Source of the DNA: Colocasia esculenta
Taxonomy: Eukaryota > Streptophyta > Magnoliopsida > Alismatales > Araceae
Reading direction: 5' to 3'
DNA: 64,000 nucleotides
NCBI GenBank assembly: GCA_014218235.1
Contig: CM024764.1
Span: 71,957,184 to 72,021,183 of the forward strand
The translations under genes were made by a program, and so were the position numbers. Below, in pieces: positions 60,632-64,000 of the stretch. The notes under the pieces were generated by a model, which worked only from the letters and a program-made list of their open reading frames with translations, made no database searches and had not been told where the DNA came from. Each line of letters opens with the position of its first letter. Positions within the stretch are counted from its first letter, which is position 1.

Positions 60632-61660
60632 TGTTGTTAAAACAGTGGGATAATGGCATAATGCATGGCGATTCATCAACATATAAATTAGTGCAAACCA
60701 CATGGTAACACAATAAAAAGTAACATGTACATAGGCGCATCCCACAAATACAAATATAACATGAGATTACAGATAATAAGCATGGCGATTACAGCAAAAG
60801 GAAAGCGCGAAAGACGACTGTGGAGGCGTTCCATAATGGAACTCGCCTTAGAGAAAGTATCGCCCCCACTATACGGTGCGATGGGGTCCGGCGACCTTCT
60901 CCCAGGGTACAACCACGAGACACGGAATCGGTCTCGCACAAGAACGATTCCGTAAAGCGAAAGCTATATATAAACCAAATCCTCCACTACGAAAAAGCTA
61001 GGGCAGGAAGCATGCACCGAACACCGGAGAGAGCGTCCGACAATGACCGCGACGGCCTGAACACCGGAGAGCGACGGCGAAGACGCACCCGGACGGGAAG
61101 GCGACGACGGAGCGCGGAGACCTCGCCGGTACGGGAAGGGGCGAGAGAGAGAGCAGCAGGGTCGCGAGCGGTTCCTCCAGACGAAGAGTCAACAGGCGTT
61201 TCTGATTTTCGGTAACCACGATTAGGGAGACCCTAATCACTATATGAGACGCCTCACGCCCGCAGAACCCAAGACAATGGGCCGGTTCAGGGAACCGGTC
61301 TAAACATACCCAATCTCTCCAAGAAAAGGGGGAAAACGCAAAAATAAGAAGCAAAAAGGTACCAAGGCAAGTCGGCTGGACCGCGTCATCACACGCGCGC
61401 ACCCGCCCAGCCCGGCCCGGCGGCGCGCGTGTGTGATATGGTCTAGCATAACTCCACCCTTGTCTATAAGACATAGTCCCATGAACATTAGGGGTTATGA
61501 AGCCCTTAACTCCTTAGGGGTATCCCATGTGGGACTAAAGACCCCTCACATAAGGACAACATAACACAACTTTTGAGGTACTTTTTACTTTATCAAACTT
61601 TTGTGTTTCTTTTCTCCCATTCTTATAATTGCCCCTCCTAAAGCCACTTTTTACCCAACA
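60632..61660 (-). repeat. 5' LTR of the young Copia (1,029 bp)
   Basis: TGTTGGG start at 61660, CAACA end at 60632. Contains the TATA-like box and the PBS-complementary segment. Both features are also present in the other LTR (complement at about 55238-55254). Confidence 0.93.
60825..60862 (-). promoter_or_regulatory. LTR segment complementary to the PBS, with adjacent hairpin
   Basis: In element orientation CGATACTTTCTCTAAG (LTR positions 799-814 of 1,029) pairs with the PBS over 16 nt. Directly 3' of it is a hairpin with stem GTTCCA and loop TTA (60828-60842), extended by flanking GGC/GCC. A TATA-like TTTATATATAG at 60974-60964 predicts transcription starting about 75-85 nt upstream, so the segment is in the 5' part of the RNA. 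Confidence 0.7.
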
Positions 61661-61837
61661 CTTTGCATGTACTTGGATTTTTAGTGAGTGAAGTTTCAAC
61701 ATTTTCCTCTTTTTTTGATACTACGGGCCACTCATAGTCCCATGCACCCAGGGATCAATCCCTGGACGCTTCTCTCCTAACCCCACGTATGTCCTCCGCC
61801 TTGTGTACATTTTTTTCTCTTGTCAGAATGTCTATAA

Positions 61838-62290
61838 GTTTTGAGCAAGAGTAATACTTTGCTCCCGAGTTTTTATCTTGTTGAAATAGTATGGTGTCTT
61901 TTAATTGGTTGTTTTTGGGTGCTGTACAAGTTTTCACAAAAAATAGTATGAACAAATGTGGAACAAATTGTGTATAAATAGAAAAAATAGATGATTAAGT
62001 GGAATAAAGAATAAATTTACATACTTATTTGTTCCACTTATAAGTAGATCAAATCGACAGATAAGTGGAACAAATGAGTATATGAGTAGATTAATTATCT
62101 ATTTATTTTACTTATGCACATATTTGTTCCACATTTGTTTTATATAGGTACTGACAAATATTTAATATTATTTTTCATAGAGAATTGTACTATATTCGAA
62201 AACAACCATCAAAAAACACTCAACTATTCTAACAAGATAAAACTCTCTCACAAATAGAAGAATAAATTTCTGTTTGAGCAATTGTTTCTG
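61838..62290. mobile_element. Long-hairpin MITE-like element
   Basis: The left arm (about 61868-62030) and right arm (about 62070-62245) are imperfect inverted copies: TTTTATCTTGTTGAAATAGT pairs with the complement of CTATTCTAACAAGATAAAA, GGTTGTTTT with AAAACAACC, and GTGGAACAAA motifs with TTTGTTCCAC. No ORF. Target duplication not resolved. Confidence 0.65.
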
Positions 62291-62390
62291 AATATGCACC
62301 TTTCGAACACCAACAACATGCGCAAATGAGTTCAATAGGCTTTTCTTTCTTTCTTACCTCATGTACTCATATGTTTCTTAACGCGTTAGC

Positions 62391-62391
62391 G

Positions 62392-62459
<68 letters not shown>
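62391..62459. repeat. Poly-C run (about 32) followed by GA microsatellite
   Basis: An uninterrupted C run is followed by a short A run and (GA) about 14 times. A run this long is prone to length errors. Confidence 0.85.
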
Positions 62460-62462
<3 letters not shown>

Positions 62463-64000
62463 AAGAGTGAATCACAACATTTCGAATGCCACTTGCAATT
62501 CTAGAAAGCTTTGGAGTCATTTGGCATATCTTAAATATTATAAAAAATAATAAATATTTAATTATAAGTTATTTTGTAGCATTATAAAATGTTAGAGTTC
62601 AAAATCTAACAACTTATGTAGTAGTATTAGGAATGACGTGTGGTTAAAACCTAAAATTTAAATCCACTTTATTTATATATATAAAAAAGAAGTAGCACTA
62701 TTCTTCATCGGAGCCGAGAAAACTACCAAATTAAAAAGCCATGGGTTCTAAAACTGGCCATTTTAAAATCCAAAATCTTGCTTCTTGACGGTAAGCTCAT
62801 GATTTTTAAACGGTATTTCGAACATTTTTTGGCATACCACTCCTTCAATTACGTACCTTGAATGCGACCGTATATTAATTTTTCAACATCATATCGGTCA
62901 AACATTAAAAACAGTCATATTTTCCACGGCGAGCTGTATGGGGATGATGTGAACAAAGACTAGGTAAAGTCTGGTTGTACGCAGCATTGGGAAGCCCCCC
63001 ATTGGGAGGGCTGTGGGTCAATCCTTGGGATTGTGCCCACCCCCAATGGGGAGGGGGGCGGGGGTGTGTGCTTCGAGACGAGTTTCAAGAACTATTGGGT
63101 TATGACTCAACCACTTTCTTAAGATTCTTTAGGGAAAAAACAGTAATAAATAAATAATATGTAAAGTAAGACAACCATTACTGACCTTACATATTATCGA
63201 TACCATTCAAACACAAATCAATGGATACCGTTCAAACAGAAACTTGTCTCCATCATTCTTCTAGAATTTGAAAATTTTGCTTTTGGCTAGTACTACTCTC
63301 TCTCTAGTCTTCTCTTCTTCCCACACCCATCCACACATGTTTTCAATCGTTTATTTCTCATTCAGCGCTGCCTCAGTCTCATTGATGACTAAAGATTATA
63401 TAGGTCAATGTTATTATCAGCTTCATTTCACAAGAAATTAAGATTATAAGATGGTCATTAAGGTAAGAGAAATATTTTACGATCGGTCGGAGAAATATCC
63501 AACTGTCTAGCCACACACACAAATAAACGGATCTCTCTGTCAACATATTAGGGGCACTCACACCTGTATGTATATGTTAGATATTTATGACCGGATATTC
63601 ACAAAGTATTTCTCTTTAGATAATAAAGTGCCGTATACTCCTTAGGGTGCAGGATCATCTACAATGTCGATCAAATATATTCAAACTCATTCCAATGCCT
63701 CTCCATATCATTCATGAAAGAAGTGAATTGTATTGGTGATGCATGACATGATGTAGAACGCTTTGGGTACGTAGTCCCTCTATTCACTCATATGTTTTGA
63801 ATTTTCAAGTTAAGGAAGATAGCGTGTGTGCGGTACTGGCCCAATAGTGGGTACCCCCGATGCCCACCAAGATGGGCTATGATCGAAGCTAGTAATGGAG
63901 TGTTGCGGTGTTTTTAAGTGATTTTTCAAAGATTTATATGAGACTTATAATGCGACGTTTTAGGTGGAGTTTTAAGATATTTTTTTTCGAGTTCCGAATT
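62460..64000. other. Unassigned AT-rich sequence
   Basis: A small dyad lies at about 62993-63060 (CCCCCCATTGGGAGG and CCCCCAATGGGGAGG). No gene, RNA or known element is recognised. Confidence 0.3.

Larger units (their letters stand above)
55024..61660 (-). mobile_element. Young, nearly complete Ty1/Copia retrotransposon with self-complementary PBS
   Basis: 6,637 bp with a perfect 5-bp target duplication CTTTG (55019-55023, 61661-61665). LTRs 60632-61660 (5') and 55024-56057 (3') begin TGTTGGG and end CAACA in element orientation and look about 99% identical, so insertion was recent. Minus-strand order: gag, zinc knuckle, protease, integrase, RT, RNase H. The frame is broken by five one-base losses near homopolymers. 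No tRNA-Met binding site follows the 5' LTR; instead there is a sequence complementary to the LTR itself. Confidence 0.93.

Overview
The window is nuclear DNA of a flowering plant. Introns with GT/AG borders are visible in plant-specific gene families, and most of the sequence is Copia, Gypsy, LINE and small hAT-like elements. GC-rich first exons of the host genes lean towards a monocot, but I cannot name the species.

Host genes. (1) 7175-12741 (+): the visible exons of a plant protein of the TIGR01589 type, with a LINE fragment in a 4.65-kb intron. (2) 22643-16010 (-): a nearly complete four-exon Enhancer-of-polycomb-like (EPL) gene, a candidate NuA4-type histone acetyltransferase subunit. 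(3) 46643-46979 (+): first exon of a secreted eight-cysteine lipid-transfer protein. (4) 51045-52202 (-): a decayed partial duplicate of the EPL gene, intron included.

Mobile DNA, left to right: a decayed SIRE-like Copia (1 to about 6.5 kb, -); a hAT-like MITE (4395-4896); a diverged solo-LTR-like region (about 23.8-26.6 kb) split by a second MITE; a large Gypsy-type element with 3.53-kb LTRs, a 1.8-kb interior without ORFs and TSD TCTTT (31145-40023); two palindromic foldback elements with tRNA-like modules (about 41.26-41.94 and 48.67-50.64 kb); MITEs at 44767-45159 and 48974-49451; an inverted LTR fragment (52.2-53.5 kb); a 5'-truncated LINE (53.9-55.0 kb) whose target duplication was later split by a young Copia (55024-61660, TSD CTTTG); and a long-hairpin MITE near 62 kb.

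Most notable points. In the young Copia, the 16 nt beginning 2 nt after the 5' LTR are a perfect reverse complement of a segment of its own LTR, as expected for self-primed rather than tRNA-primed reverse transcription. Three of four hAT-like MITEs carry tRNA-like modules, two of them as convergent pairs. Three related LTRs carry short hairpins at a similar place but with different sequences. Every frameshift I resolved (three in EPL, five in the young Copia) is the loss of one base, mostly in homopolymers, and the Gypsy LTR pair differs mainly by one-base indels. This suggests assembly error, so broken frames here should not be taken at face value.
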